Both the position numbers and the translations under genes were made by a program. Of a DNA stretch of 64,000 nt, positions 63,916 through 64,000 are shown piece by piece. Position 1 is the first letter of the stretch. Each line of letters opens with the position of its first letter. A model generated the notes under the pieces. That model ran no database searches. It saw nothing but the letters and a program-made list of their open reading frames with translations, and was not told where the DNA came from. Source of the stretch: Mitsuaria sp. 7 (GTDB taxonomy: Bacteria > Pseudomonadota > Gammaproteobacteria > Burkholderiales > Burkholderiaceae_C); contig NZ_CP011514.1 of the NCBI RefSeq assembly GCF_001653795.1, positions 4,544,279 through 4,608,278 of the forward strand, in the 5' to 3' direction.

Positions 63916-64000
63916 GCCAGCATCTCCTTCAATTGCTCGATCGCAGCCTTCGTCACCAGGATCTTCTTGTAGAAGACCAGCGACAGCGGATCGACGTAAC
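63912..64000 (-). CDS. rplD: 50S ribosomal protein uL4, 3' end only
   Basis: The last 29 codons of uL4 are visible ([20 protein letters not shown], then EQLKEMLA and TGA at 63912). The rest lies beyond the window, together with rplC and rpsJ of the S10 operon. Confidence 0.93.
   Translation of the reverse strand, partial: YVDPLSLVFYKKILVTKAAIEQLKEMLA

Overview
The window is high-GC DNA from a betaproteobacterium, most likely a Burkholderiales member of the Roseateles/Mitsuaria/Leptothrix type. That placement is inferred from protein character and gene order (LysM-dprA-smg opposite def-fmt, class II fba next to pyk/pgk/purC, a C-minus uS14, very GC-rich codon use). No rRNA gene is present, so it cannot be tested here. 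No complete prophage, transposase, integrase or CRISPR array was seen.

Layout. (1) 1-2.7 kb is the most accessory-looking part. It holds a 5'-truncated LysR gene, a strong candidate small RNA on the minus strand with a near-consensus promoter and a perfect terminator, and a decayed gene whose C-terminal part carries an Apea-like HEPN motif. (2) 2.7-6 kb: tehA-type transporter, then a ferritin-like diiron protein and a PHB-depolymerase-type esterase divergently arranged and bracketed by 43-nt perfect inverted repeats of a palindromic REP-like element. (3) 6-19 kb is central carbon and purine metabolism: TPR protein, purC, a gamma-glutamylcyclotransferase-like gene, fba, a winged-helix/HATPase/STAS-like regulator, an orphan periplasmic binding protein, pyk, maeB, a lone pstS, and pgk. 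(4) 19-33 kb is housekeeping and envelope: azlCD exporter, a DUF2807 repeat protein, a lipoprotein, htpX, fmt-def, LysM-dprA-smg, DUF1631, and secF-secD-yajC. (5) 33-48 kb: GntR and LysR regulators, an EamA exporter, a fused osmolyte-type ABC protein, an HDOD protein, a branched-chain amino-acid uptake cluster with a fused LivM-LivG, a GAF protein, tdk flanked by two paralogous small Cys-rich genes, a ProQ/FinO protein, a DTW-domain tRNA enzyme, selD, and two identical initiator tRNA genes. (6) 48-64 kb: dsbD, then the alpha, spc and S10 ribosomal-protein operons, all on the minus strand, ending inside rplD.

How the genes work together. The ribosomal block, tRNA-fMet pair, def and fmt form the translation-initiation and ribosome machinery. 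secDF-yajC and secY serve membrane export. pgk, pyk, fba and maeB set the glycolytic/gluconeogenic C3-C4 node.

The strongest out-of-the-ordinary signals are these: the candidate sRNA at about 950-1083; the degenerate infA between secY and rpmJ, which implies an essential IF1 copy elsewhere; a peroxiredoxin gene inserted between the S10 and spc operons, with its own terminator and promoter boundaries; the paralogous zinc-finger-like gene pair around tdk; and the disrupted HEPN gene. No complete new multi-gene system could be demonstrated from sequence alone.
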